Part shown: piece by piece, positions 47,713 through 59,336 of the stretch
How the letters are laid out: each line of letters begins with the position of its first letter
How positions within the stretch are numbered: the first letter of the stretch is position 1
Origin: Pseudorasbora parva
Taxonomy: Eukaryota > Chordata > Actinopteri > Cypriniformes > Gobionidae
Direction: 5' to 3'
DNA length: 64,000 nucleotides
NCBI RefSeq assembly: GCF_024679245.1
Contig: NC_090184.1
Location: 12,537,233 to 12,601,232, forward strand
Made by a program: the position numbers and the translations under genes
Notes under the pieces: generated by a model
Told to the model about the DNA's origin: nothing
Database searches by the model: none
What the model saw: only the letters and a program-made list of their open reading frames with translations

Positions 47713-48636
47713 ATGCAAGCACATTCATTGTATCTCTTTTTAGATTTCAAATGCCGATTTGCTTGATTTAGTCTATTTGAAGACTAATCTACTTGGCGGC
47801 ACAGTGGCAATTTTAACAGAATTTACAAAATGTGATAGATTTAGTTTGTTTTACTTATTTGGCTAAACGCTCCCATTGAACAGGGTGTTCTCCGAGTGAG
47901 CGTGGTACGCCCCGTGGGCTCTGTGAGCCACAAACATTATCATGCGGTTTCTTAACCAAAATACAGTAACAACATCACTATCATGTTGTGTATCAGTCTT
48001 AGATTTTAATCGTACCACCCTTTAAAGGTCCCATGGCATGACATTTTTATTTTATGAGGATTTTCAACATTAATATGAGTTCCCCTAGCCTGAATGTTGT
48101 CCCCAAGTCGCTAGAAATTTTGATCAGTATAAAACGAGTTCAGGCTGTCTTTCTCTGCCTTTGAGAAACTGAGAGCTCAGATGAGCTGATTTTGAATTCT
48201 CCTGTTATGACGTCATACCAGGAAAGGTTACCACCCCTTCCCCCAGGCACGCAGATGGCACTAGGGACGGGTGGGACATGACCCCCCCCCCCCCCCCCCC
48301 CTCCAGATTTATAGTGACCTGATCCTTCCCCCACCCTCACCATCCCTACGAACGGGGGCGGGGCAGACGCATGGTGACACACAATAATAATCTACACTGG
48401 TCACTATTACTTTGTACCCACGTTTTCACTACACACTGTTCTGTTGTCAATAAACACACGATGCCACCGACGTTTACTCTCTCCCTCTCTCTTTGTGTGC
48501 TTGCTATGACTCCTGAGTGACGCCGTGAGGGTTGCCAGGTTTTTACAACAAAACCCGCCCAATTGCTACTCAAAACAAGCCCAATCGCATTTTAGGGGGG
48601 CTTCCCCGGTAAAAATCACATTTGGGGGTAAAATAT
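47713..48636. other. Repeat-rich region with poly(C) tract
   Basis: 48020-48250 (aaaggtcccatggcatgaca) resembles a widespread fish repeat. A run of 20 C lies at 48282-48301. 48530-48600 (gggttgccaggttttt..) resembles the left end of the hAT at 59337. No gene was supported. Confidence 0.4.
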
Positions 48637-51600
48637 GTTCCCTTTCAGTCGGTCACGTTCGACGTACGTCAGAACTGAACCGACGAATGGGATCTTACTT
48701 TAGAGACCAATCCTACTTCGAGCATCTAACAACGAGCCAATGAAATTTGGCATGCGATCACGCATTCCACGCTCCGCCCCGCAGCGCGGGTATAAAACAG
48801 GAAGTGGAATGATAGATCAGCGCTTTCTACTTCGGGGCCAAGCAGTGCTTACTGTATCCTACGAAGAGTGTCTGACTACGAGTCAAAGAGTGTTGAGTGA
48901 GAGAGTCTGCCAGTGCGGGTGATACGGCGCGTCAGTGAGAGATCGTCTGATCAGTGATCAAGCGATCTAAAGGAGCTTGTTGGTTCGCTGAGCGTTTCCC
49001 ATACAAACTGTTGGTTCGCTGAGCGTTTCCCATACAAACTGTTGGTTCGCTGGGCGTTACACTTACACAAATACACATCACTGAGAGCTCACACAGGCTT
49101 GCAGAACAAACTGTGTGGAGCCGCGGTCATCTCCCTGAGTGCTTCAGCACACTAAAAGAGCAGCTTTCCATTCACAAAAGAGCAACACGGTTTGACCCTG
49201 CGTCTTTTTCAAGATGTCATTCAAACCGTGTATTCCTGGTATGCAACTGTTTCCTGTCCTCTTTGACGGCCACGAGCGCATGTGAGATTGCGATCGTGGG
49301 TGATTCATGTTCTGGTAAAAGAACATGGTCACGTCGGCGCGTTGTTCGTCTCCCCCTTCTCATAAAGGGCTCGAGTGTTCAGCGCGCCGTGTGCCGTCGA
49401 GCGGCCGGCTGACAGCGGTGGTTGTCACAACAACCGGCGCGCGTCAGTCGGCGCTCTAGATGCGCGGTCGAGACTATGAAACCTCAGATGGGGTCGAGTC
49501 CCTTCGCCTATCCCCCGATCTAGTTCATTTCTAGTGTTACTGGAAAAGGGCTACTTTGGCTGATAAGCGCTGGTGGCCTGAGGATTACAGTGGGGATTCC
49601 CCGCCGGGTAAATCCCCTCGGGCCCCCACTCCTCTATCGCATCAAAAGCATGCTGAGACTCTGTTCGTGGGTGGTACGGATTCTCTCATGAGAACACGAC
49701 CACGTCAGGGCATTGTTCGCCTTGCCTTCTTCATAGAGGCTTGAGCGCTCAGTGCGCTGTGTGCCGTTCTGACGGCCACGTTCACTGTCTCGCATGCCTG
49801 CTGGTAGTTGAAGGTGGAATCGCTGATCCTAAAGAGAAAAGGGCTTAGCGTTTCATTTTTGGCTCTGGCAGAGGACAGATGTCAATTGCTGCATCGGAGA
49901 GAGGGAAATATGGAGGGTCAAAAGGGCCAAAAATGAGACAAAAAAAAAAAAAGTATCATTGTTTTCCCTCTCTTACTGCCCTCTGCCCTGCACGCACGAG
50001 GGTAGTCCCAGCCCAGGGGTTGTGCAGGAACTGCGTGCGGTGTTGGACCTCGCCCTATGGGCGACGAAAATCACTGCACGCTCCCTGGGTCAGGCGATGT
50101 CCACACTAGTGGTCCAGGAATAGGGGGCTAACCTGGCAGATATGCGCAAGAAAAGCCTGTCTGTCGGGCTGGCCTCCTCGGCGGCACCATCGAGAACTTT
50201 GCCCAGCAGTTCTTGGTGGCCCAAGAGCAGACGGAGGCGTTGCACCAGGGTGCCGACGACCAGCTGCCTGGTCGTCGGTCGCAGCGCCTCTGCCGGCTCG
50301 TCGCCGAGGGCATCCCCTCCTGCGTCCGCCTCCACCCTGCTAGAGCCGAGCAGCAGCCTCCACTGGAGGAGCAGGGTGCCGGACGCGAGGGACGCCCAAC
50401 CTGTCCAGGGCCCGCTAACCGGCAGGCAAGCGCAAGGGGACGCGGCCCTGAGACGGGCCGGCTAGGGGAGAACAGGAGCTGCTCGGGGGAGACGATGTTC
50501 GCATCCCTCCCCCACCCCCCCGGAGGAGGACCGGGGGGCCCTGACTGGTTTCGGTTCTGCCACTGGCTCTCCGGAGTCCAGCGGTACCCACATTTTAAGA
50601 GCAGTTTCCTCTCTCTCTGGGCCCCAAGAGGGTCAGGTTGGCAGTGTGCGACGCCCACGGGCCTTGTCACTCCTTTCCTACCCTCCCGTCGCCAGGGGGC
50701 AGTTGTGTGGGCCTCGAGGACGCCCCCGGGCCTTCTCACCCACACACTTCCTCTCTCGTGAGCACTCAGTCAACACTCCGGGCCGCCCACGGGCCTCCCG
50801 GGTCGGGGCTGAGTGCTTCACTTCCCTGCCTCCGGGCAGTGGGCAGCAGAGTGGGCTCCGAGGACGCCTCCGGGCCTTCTCACCCACTCTCTGTCCAAAC
50901 CAGGAGTGCTCAGGCAACACTTCGGGCCGCCTCCGGGCCTCCCGAGTCGGGCCAGAGTACTCTGCTTCGCTGCCCCACCCCGGGCACGTCTGTGGTGCGG
51001 TTGGTCCCGCTTGCACGGTCTCTGGGGGCCTGGCTAGGTCTCCCCGGGCCGTCTCGCTGGCTCATCCGTACCATCAGACTCGGCTACGCGATTCAGTTCG
51101 CGCGCCGGCCGCCCAAGTACAGGGGCATCCTCTTCACCTCCGTGCGAAGCAGCGATGCTCAGGTCTTGAGGTCAGAGATCGAGGTCCTACTGGCGAAGGA
51201 CGCGATCGAGCCGGTTCCTCCAGCCGATATGAAGACGGGGTTCTACAGCCCCTACTTCATTGTGCCCAAGAAGGGGGTGGGTTACGACCAATCCTGGACC
51301 TGCGAGTTCTGAGTCGGGCCCTGCACAAGCTCCCGTTCAGGATGTTGACGCAGAAACGCATTTTCCAATGCATCCGTCCCCAGGATTGGTTTGCAGCGAT
51401 CGACCTGAAGGATGCGTACTTCCGTGTGTCTTTCTCCCTCAACACAGACCGTTCCTACGTTTGGCGTTCGAGGGGAAAGCATATCAGTACAAGGTCCTGC
51501 CCTTCGGGCTGTCCCTGTCGCCCCGCGTTTTACGAAGGTCGCGGAGGCAGCCATTGTTCCGCTCTGAGAACGCGGCATTCGGATTCTCAACTACCTCGAC

Positions 51601-51647
51601 GATTGGCTGATCCTAGCCCAGTCGAAGGACCAGTTGTGCGAACTAGG
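48637..51647 (+). mobile_element. DIRS-like retroelement, 5' part, broken
   Basis: It starts GTTCCCTTTCAGTCGGTCAC, the terminal repeat I associate with fish DIRS elements. A long noncoding leader follows with a 31-bp direct repeat (48978-49060), then a GC-rich gag-like region (about 49990-51050) with tandem units of about 144 bp, then a reverse transcriptase. DIRS elements use a tyrosine recombinase instead of an integrase; that part and the right end are missing because another element starts at 51648. Confidence 0.75.
51061..51645 (+). pseudogene. DIRS-like reverse transcriptase, frameshifted
   Basis: Motifs appear in order but in changing frames: VRSSDAQVLRSEIEVLLAKD and FYSPYFIVPKKG (to about 51280), GLRPILDLRVLSRALHKLPF and DWFAAIDLKDAYF (to about 51440), RPFLRLAFEGKAYQYKVLPF and GLSLSPRV, then ILNYLDDWLILAQSKDQL. 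The catalytic aspartates in DLKDAYF and YLDD are present. At least three frameshifts split it. Order and spacing match the DIRS1-type reverse transcriptase. Confidence 0.85.
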
Positions 51648-52483
51648 GTTGTGCCGATGGACGATATCATCGTCCATCGTGATGGCTGTGCGACATCACG
51701 ATGGAGAAACACCATCGTGATGCCACGCCCCCGCCCTGCTGCGAGTCAACCAGAGTATGAGCGCGGAGTGGAGCGGCGGCAATTTCCCCTCCACGCTCTT
51801 TCTAAGCATTCAGGAATCCCTCGGCTCCAGCTCCGCTCCGGGTTCACCATCTCCCTCTCCTCGCTGCTGATATCAGAAACACCGCTCCGTCTTCGGCGCT
51901 CCGAGGAAATTTGCGGCTAATAACTGCTAAAGTATTTTAGTAAGCTCTGAAATATCACTATAAAGTTCGGTTTATAACCTGCATTAACTGAAAAAATGAT
52001 TAAAAAAATAAACAATAGAAGATTAAGAGCCTAGTTTCAACGTGGTTTATTGGAACATTTGTGTGCCTTTTCCCCCCACTATGCCAAACTGGCTTTATCA
52101 AAAGTTAAATATCATTGATGCTTTTTGCAGTGCAAATTTGTTTGTATGTTTGGAAGTTTGGATAGATGAACGTTTTCATCAGTTATTTTATCTACAGAGC
52201 AATACAGATTTCTGCTCATTCAAAATCATAGAATAGAATAATATAATAACTGTAAAGGCTACCGACTGGCTACTGATAACTGTATGCAGGTAAGCACTAC
52301 AAGATGTTTTTGAATGCATTAGAGAGAACGATTAGTTCGTGTGTGAATAAGTGCTACCTGTTTAAAATGTGCTTTCACCCGATCATATTCAGTATGAGGT
52401 TAAAAAAAAAAAATCCCTTAAACTTTAACATCCCGCTCATGCCCATCGCAGTGATCATCTGTATCAGGCTGGTTGTTTACCGT
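51648..52483. mobile_element. hAT-like left end and unassigned DNA
   Basis: TAGGGTTGTGCCGATGGACG opens a stretch with a strong local hairpin ('gatatcatcgtccatcgtga' and 'tcacgatggagaaacaccatcgtga' motifs). This resembles a fish hAT end. No right end was found before the satellite at 52484. The remainder is AT-rich without recognised features. Confidence 0.5.
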
Positions 52484-53955
52484 GGCTTGAACCTAAACTG
52501 GCCCACATTAAGTGCTGCAAATGTGGCCCAATTATGTTAAAACATATCTGGGCCAGTTTTGGCAAAGGTGAGGGATAGAAATCACTCGCAAATCTGAATA
52601 TGAACCTAAAGCGGGCCACACATGGCATAGCAAATATGGCCCGAATACATTACACCAAATTTGGGCCACATTTGGCAAAAGTACTGCAAAGTCAGCACTG
52701 GCTAACCAGGATGTGAGCCTAAACTGGCCCACATATAATGCAGCAAATGTGGCCCAGTTTTCTTAAAAACATATCTGGGCCAGTTTTGGAGAAGATGAGG
52801 GACAGTAATCACTAACAAATCTGAATGTGAACCTATGGTGGCCCACACATGGCATAGCAAATATGGGCCGAATACATTACACCAAATTTGGGCCAGATTT
52901 GGAAAATATATGGCAATGTCAACACTGGCTAACCAGGGTGTAAACCTAAACTGGCCCACATTAAGTGCTGCAAATGAGGCCCAATTATGTTAAAACATAT
53001 CTGGGCCAGTTTTGGCAAAGGTGAGGGACAGAAATCACTTGCAAATCTGAATATGAACCTAAAGTGGGCCACACATGGCATAGCAAATATGGCCCGAATA
53101 CATTACACCAAATTTGGGCCACATTTGGCAAAATTAGAGCAAAGTCAGCACTGGCTAACCAGGGTGTGAACCTAAACTGGCCCACATATAATGCAGCAAA
53201 TATGGTCCAGTTTTCTTAAAAACATATCCAGGCCAGTTTTGGCAAAGGTGTTTGTTTGTTGTTTATTTGAATAGGGACAGATACAAAGTCGACAAAGATT
53301 ATTACATAAAGAATAATCCGTTGCGTGTATCACAGTGTTTTTAGCCAGGGCTAATTCGCAACACCTGTACAGTACGGGATTACGGACAGTAATCCCTCGT
53401 GAATCTGAATATGAACCTAAAGTGGCCCATACATGGCATAGCAAATATGGCCTGCACATAATACACCAACTTTGGGCCACATTTGGCAAAAGTACGCCAA
53501 AGTCAGCACTGGCTAACCAGAGCATGAGCCTAAACTGGCCCACATATTATGCAGCAAATGTGGCCCAGTTTAATTAAAAAATATCTGGGCCAGTTTTGGC
53601 CAATAGGGACAGTAAATCTGATTGTGACCCAGACATGGCATAGCCAATATGGCCAGAATACATTACACCAAATTTAGGCCACATTTGGCAAATATATGGC
53701 AAAGTCAGCACTGGCTAACCAGGCTGTAAACCTAAACTGGCCCATAAATAGTGCAGCAAATGAGGCCCAATTATGTTAAAACATATCTGGGGCAGTTTTG
53801 GCAAAGGTGAGGGACAGTAATCACTGGCAAATCTGAATGTTAACCTAAAGTGGCCCAGACATGGCATAGCAAATATGGCCCGAATACATTACACCAAATT
53901 TGGGCCACATTTGGTAAATGTACAGCAAAGTCAGCACTGGCTAACCAGGGTGTAA
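52484..53955. repeat. ~226-bp tandem satellite with alternating unit types
   Basis: 'cctaaactggcccac' recurs at 52492, 52718, 52945, 53171, 53529 and 53731. Units alternate between type A (cacattaagtgctgcaaatg) at 52492, 52945 and, diverged, 53731, and type B (cacatataatgcagcaaatg) at 52718, 53171 and 53529. The fourth unit contains an unrelated insertion of about 130 nt (53252-53385). The motifs 'tggcccacat' and 'tgggccacat' are frequent. ORFs on both strands are by-products of the repeat. Confidence 0.93.
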
Positions 53956-54017
53956 GCCTGTTAATAGTTAATAACATTTACAGCCATGTTTGCCAAATAT
54001 ACAGTACAGTTGACATG

Positions 54018-54543
54018 TAGCCTGACAAGCCAGACCCACATCAAGATGTTTGGTCTGGAAACTCATCATTGACAGGGCTCAATCAGAGGGGCGGATAAAT
54101 GGCTGTCTGTCAAACTCCCTCTGCACGGATAGGATAGCGCTACAACCAACCAGAGCAACGAAGGTGAAGCAGAGCTCATTGATAGATTAAACATTCGCCG
54201 TATCCGATCGGCTAAACTCCGAACACATCATCCCTTCTTAAGAATGACTTCAGTGCTGTTCTTTGTTCTTTTCTCAGAGAAAAGCTCAACTCCAAGTCTT
54301 CCAGAGTCGCGGTCAAAGCTGATTCGAAAGACCGCCGTTCGCCAGCTTCTGTGTTTACTAGAAGCACGCAAGCGCAACTCTGGCGTCATTATTTTAAGCC
54401 CCGCCCACCAACTCTATACACGATGTGATTGGCCTGACCAGAGTTTGGCGTTTACAGCTCAGAAGGGTATTGAGAGTTGCTAGACGACACTCGCGGCAGA
54501 TTAGATTTGCTGACGCTAGGGTGTGTCTAGATTTCTAGGCTAG
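54018..54543 (+). mobile_element. TAGCCT-family MITE, complete copy
   Basis: It runs from TAGCCTGACAAGCCAGACCC to 'tctagatttctaggctag', 526 bp, flanked by a perfect 8-bp duplication, ttgacatg (54010-54017 and 54544-54551). An 8-bp duplication suggests a hAT relationship. It serves as the empty-site reference for the two nested insertions at 39420 and 40831. No coding capacity. Confidence 0.9.
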
Positions 54544-54768
54544 TTGACATGGAAAATATGCCATAAATATAATTACAGTTAATTTAGATGTATAGCTAAA
54601 AATGCCCACATTTGAAAATATGGCATAATATTTTGTAACAAAATTGGGCTATGTTTGATAGGATGCAACTCTTAATTGTACAGTTTAATCTGGACAAAAA
54701 GACTATATCAGTTGTGGATTGGCCGGCCTTGTGATAAAAAAAGTACATAACTTTAATTGTGTGTGTGT

Positions 54769-54808
<40 letters not shown>

Positions 54809-55019
54809 TGTGTGTATGGGCATGTTTTTGTTAAATATCAGGACACTGATTAAATGTGTATTATGACATGGGTATGACACATGTGGGAGAGGGTGAAATA
54901 TGAGCACATTACCCATGACCCCATTTTTCAAAATGCTTATAAATCATACAGGATGAGTTTTTTTTTTGTTGAGAAAATAAAAATGCAGAATGTTTCCTGT
55001 GATGGGTAGGTTTGGTTTA

Positions 55020-55071
<52 letters not shown>

Positions 55072-55838
55072 GTTTATATTATATTGTAGGGACCAAACAA
55101 TGTCATATAAACCTGAGATCACCAGCCAGCGGTCCCCACAATGTAAACGGATTCATAAACATACTATGTTTTTTGAAAATGTAAAACTGCAGCATGTTTC
55201 CTGTGATTAGTGGTAGGGGCAGTGTAGGGGGATATAATCCATTATGCTTATGGAAAGTTCCCACAATTCACACAAAAAACTGTGTGTGTGTGTGTGTGTG
55301 TGGTCTAGGTAAACCCTATGTTATGGGGACACAAAAATGGCAATATTTGAAATCCTTGTCCATGTGGGGATGTTTTTGGTCTCTATGAAGAAAACTAAAT
55401 TAAAAATTATGCTTTTTGAAATTTAAAAAAAAGTTTAGATTTCTCTGTGAAGGGTAGAAGTTTTAGGGGTAGGTTTAGTGTAGGGTGATACAATATACAG
55501 TTTTTACAGTATAAAAATCATGTTTGTATGTATACTGTGTACACACAGACAGCTACAGTAGGTTGAAAATGTGTGTGTGTGTGTGCGTGTGTGTGTGTCT
55601 GATTATGAATTGTTTGCAACAGGTCAAATTTGTGAACTGTTTTTAATGGTCCTGACTTGAATATTTGGCTGAGATACATTTTGAGTTGCTGTATGTGAAA
55701 ATCTTTGTCATGATTTTAAGTAGGACATATTCCTGGGTCAACATATGTATATATTTATCCTGGAACACAATTCCTGTCATGAAACATAATCCTAACCCCC
55801 TAACCCTAACCTAACCCTACCAAAGAGGGAAATGATAG
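54544..55838. repeat. Complex TG-rich repeat region
   Basis: Several TG runs (54760-54802, 55021-55068, 55280-55302, 55570-55600) are spaced by a diverged repeated segment with 'aaaaatgcagaatgtttcct' / 'gtaaaactgcagcatgtttc' and 'gtgatgggtaggtttgg'-like text. This fits a minisatellite-like family. A short 'ctaaccctaacctaacccta' stretch at about 55797-55820 is telomere-like but too short to matter. Confidence 0.7.
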
Positions 55839-57270
55839 TGTCACAGGCCGGAGCGGACCGCCACTTAGCGCGAGTCCCGCTCCTCCCCTAGTTTCCACCC
55901 CGAGGAGGTCCCAGAAACCCGCCAATGACCAGACAGACGAGGACGGGTAAGTTAAAACCAATATTTATTAATTTAAAAGAGATTTATAGGAAAGGGGAAG
56001 GAGGGATACTAAAAGGGGGAAACCAGCCCTCTAGGACTGGGGCCTTGGGATCTGAGTCGCTCCTGATTTTCAACAGATCTTCCCAGCTCTCTCTCTCTTC
56101 TTCGTACAAGCCGAGGTTTGCAGGTGACTATGCAGGCGGTACACTGGGCTCTTGGCTTTGGGCGTACAAGTGAGTGTACAGGCGGTCCACTGGGCTCTTA
56201 GCTTTGGGCATACAGGTGGGTATACAGGCGGTACACTGGGCTCTCAGCTTTGGGCATACAGGTGAGTATACAGGCGGTACACTGGGCTCTTAGCTTTGGG
56301 CATACAGGTGAGTATACAGGCGGTACACTGGGCTCTTTAGCTTTGGGCATACAGGTGAGTATACAGGCGGTACACTGGGCTCTTAGCTTTGGGCATACAG
56401 GTGAGTATACAGGCGGTACACTGGGCTCTTAGCTTTGGGCATACAGGTAAGTATACAGGCGGTACACTGGGCTCTTAGCTTTGGGCATACAGGTGAGTAT
56501 ACAGGCGGTACACTGGGCTCTTAGCTTTGGGCATACAGGTGAGTATACAGGCGGTACACTGGGCTCTTAGCTTTGGGCACACAGGTGAGTATACAGGTGG
56601 TCCACTTGGGTAGATACAACAGCTCCGTAGTTAGACAGATGTCGGCTTTAGCGCTTCCTCTGATGCAGGGCTCTCTCTTCGACCTAGGGAGGGATCGCTG
56701 ACAACGTTTGCACAGCACAACACTATAATTCTTCAGGTGGACACATCAAAAAAAAAAAAGACTCACCCACTGTACTCCACACACACTCACGGTGAATTAG
56801 GGTCAGGATCACCACGTTGGGCCGGGAAATAAGTCCTGGATAGTAGAAAGGGTCAGTGCAGAGGATGACCATATGAAAACGTCAAGACCACGATCTTTCA
56901 GCACGCTCCTTCCTCTTTTCACTACGTTCCCAATGACTTCTCAATGTAAACAATCTCCCCAAGGCAGTAACAATACATATCAACACAGTTGTTTCAACAA
57001 CGAATGCTTCAAACACTTAGCTCATGTTTTCTTCAGCCCAGTACTTTGTTCTCACTTCGCCCAGTCTGTATCATCTGCCTCAAGACGTCCCTCCGATTCA
57101 CCGATCGCTCCGTCTCACCCACAGCGATCGCCCAAATCAACTTCACTCACCCTGCAGCGTTGGCCGGAATCAACTTCACCCCTTCCTGTTCTCCCGTTAC
57201 CTTCTTTATATGCCTCCTTTTCTCTAATTTGTCCAACCATCGATCGCCACGTCCATGCGCACACCTGTTC
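55839..57270. mobile_element. Possible LTR containing a minisatellite
   Basis: It starts TGTCACAGGCCGGAGC, a typical LTR-like opening, with an A/T zone 'aatatttattaatttaaaag' at about 55960. The remainder is pyrimidine-rich with a 46-bp minisatellite. A matching ..GTGACA end was not found. 'cgtgacg' at 57288 lies inside the inverted repeat of the next element. The LTR call is therefore weak. Confidence 0.3.
56124..56610. repeat. 46-bp minisatellite, about 10.5 units
   Basis: The unit starts 'gtgagtatacaggcggtaca' and continues 'ctgggctcttagctttgggc' plus 'atacag'. Starts are at 56124, 56170, 56216, 56262, 56308, 56355, 56401, 56447, 56493, 56539 and 56585. The first two units and the last are diverged, the central ones almost identical; one has an extra T. 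Confidence 0.97.
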
Positions 57271-57414
57271 CTAATAGAGTCTGGGATCGTGACGTAAGCA
57301 ACGCAATGCATTTTGGGACTTTAGGTCACAGAGGCCGCTGTCGGTACTGTGTTGTATAGGAAATTGATGCTTTTAGTTCTAAAAGTAGAACTAATTCAGC
57401 TAAAAACAGTTATA

Positions 57415-57495
57415 ATGGTGAACGCGTGTTGTGTCATTAACTGTCATAATCGCACTCACGACCGGAGTGGAAACCTAATCGCAAATGGAGTGTGA
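57415..57495 (+). pseudogene. THAP-like N-terminus, first copy
   Basis: It reads MVNACCVINCHNRTHDRSGN and stops 7 codons later. The Met-x-x-x-Cys...Cys start fits the C2CH zinc-binding THAP fold, which begins almost at the initiator Met. The rest of the domain (Trp, His, AVPTIF box) is lost. Confidence 0.5.
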
Positions 57496-57630
57496 TTGTT
57501 TAGCTTTCCCTCCTGGAAACAGCACATTGGATCTCATTCGTGGACTTTAGGACACAGACACTACATAGCGAATGTGTAGTAGTGAAGGTAGACGTAAAAA
57601 CTTGTGTTAGATAGTTAAAAACACATTCTA

Positions 57631-57747
57631 ATGGTGTACACTTGCTGTGTTATGGACTGCTATAGCCGCTCTCGTGAACTGCGTGGGGTTAAAAACTCTC
57701 AAATGACGTGCAATTTGTCAGTTTACCAGCTTGGAAACAACAGGTGA
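57631..57747 (+). pseudogene. THAP-like N-terminus, second copy
   Basis: It reads MVYTCCVMDCYSRSRELRGV and stops after 38 codons. It aligns with the first copy at the Met and the CCVxxC positions. About 60 nt around it (ttaaaaacacattctaatgg, then tttaccagcttggaaacaac) also match the surroundings of copy 1, so it is an internal duplication of about 216 nt. Confidence 0.5.
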
Positions 57748-58509
57748 AGGTGAAAGTAAACCTCAATGAAAATAAACAGCTTATCCAAAATGTGTCTTTA
57801 TAATTTGTGTTTATTTATTTATTATTCATAACCGATATGTTACAGATTTATGATTTCTGAACTGCATATGCGTAACGTTACGCCATAAATAATGTAAACA
57901 CATCTGGAAATTCTTCATTGCTTCTCTCAGTAGAAGGACTTGTACTTGCACCTTTTAAGTCCAGTAAAACTGTTTAGTACTGTAACTTAGGCTAAAGTTG
58001 CGTTCACAATTCAAATCATTTCAAAGCTGCATTACAGGCCATACTCTCATGTTATCCCTTATGATTACGTTACGCTATGGAATTGCGATATGATATGTTG
58101 ATTAAACAAATGACCCACTGGCTGAGATCAAGCAATATTATTTTAAATATCATATACAGACCTTTTCGTTAGGCTATATTAAAAAAAACTGCGAAAGAGA
58201 AATCAATGTGTAGTCCTGTGTGTGGTGCGATAGACGGCCGTATGATTTCTGATTGTATGAAATGAGATGAATATGTGCAATGTCCTGGCATTACGACTGA
58301 GCGTACATGTACGCAAGAGATTCAAATATTAGTACATTCATTCCAAGTGAGTGCAAGCAGTTCTTAAATAACGCGAATACAGTCGTTTTTTCTCTAGTGA
58401 TTCGTATTTGTTATCATTGTACGCTCATGAGCGTGACTTAAAACATGGCGGCGACTGCCCAGAATGCAACGCGCAGTGACGTTGATTCCCAGACTCTATA
58501 ACACTCCCC

Positions 58510-59272
58510 CTGCGTCCCAATTCGCATACTATCCATCCTAAATAGTATTCGAAAATAGAATTAGTATGTCCCAAATCGTAGTATGTTGAAAAGAGTATTC
58601 CAAAGATTCCCGGATGGTTTACTATTTCCGGTCCGAATTCACAGTATGGATCGATGGGCACTCTAACGGCTGATATTGCCCACAACCCACTGCGAGTTGG
58701 ACGAGGATTCGATTAGAACTACAAACGCGGATAAAAAGCGTTAATAAACTACAAACATGACGGATGTGCGAGTTCGACGGTTAAGTAGAGAAGTTTAGAT
58801 AAAGGGGTTTGAGTGACCAACTATCAATATTTAACCTGACGAAAATATATTTATTCAGTGTTGTCCACATTATATTTCACCTGCAGCAGCATTGTGAACT
58901 TTTGTAATGACACGTTTGGCCATAACTTTTAAGTGCATCATTATATTTAAACTTCAAACACATGAGGAGAGTCTCTGCATTAAAGATTCACAAATGGCAG
59001 ATCAACGAGCGGCTACATTTCTCTCCGATACGGTAGGAGATTAAACTGAATGTGAAGGATTTGAACTGTGACGAATCTGACGATGATTGACAGAGCAGAT
59101 AAACGGTGACGGGATGCACGTAACTAAGCGACAGAGTCCGTTAAAGATGGCGAAGTAGTATGTCCCGAAACTTGCATACTTTTCTGCTACACACTCAAAA
59201 GTATATACTTTTTCTTCACAAAAAGAGTACATACTTTTAGGACGTAGTATAAGTAGGCGAATTGGGACGCAG
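58510..59272. mobile_element. 763-bp TIR element
   Basis: CTGCGTCCCAATTCGC at the left and GCGAATTGGGACGCAG at the right are perfect 16-bp inverse ends. Near both ends the sequence is rich in 'agtatg' / 'catact' motifs. No target duplication was fixed and no transposase is present. It starts only 12 nt after the TA that closes the previous element. Confidence 0.85.
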
Positions 59273-59336
59273 CATCCCTTTTAGTTGCCCGGAGTTACCG
59301 GAACTAGTCGCGTGTTTCATGGACAACGGTCCGGGC

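Larger units (their letters stand above)
57277..58496 (+). mobile_element. Element with THAP-like ORF remnants
   Basis: GAGTCTGGGA at the left and TCCCAGACTC at the right are inverse, and a looser inverse similarity extends about 40 nt inward. TA flanks both sides (57275-57276 and 58497-58498), though other target lengths cannot be excluded. Inside are two short THAP-like starts at 57415 and 57631. THAP domains are typical of P-type and Kolobok transposases. No catalytic domain is left. Confidence 0.65.

Noticed and set aside
50128..51920. Long GC-rich ORFs on both strands
   Set aside because: Only the + strand reverse transcriptase segments have protein motifs. The others are shadows in GC-rich retroelement DNA, and the longest spans frameshifts and a second element.
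52532..53577. Several similar ORFs (LPNVAQIWCNVFGPYLLCHV) on the minus strand
   Set aside because: They follow the satellite unit and recur with it. The ~226-nt period is not a multiple of 3 and the ORFs break at unit junctions.
55797..55820. Interstitial telomere repeat
   Set aside because: Only a few imperfect TAACCC-like units; far too short.
57288..57293. LTR end (gggatcgtgacg) closing the LTR that starts at 55839
   Set aside because: The same sequence is part of an inverse end shared with 58480-58496, which explains it better. No flanking duplication was found.
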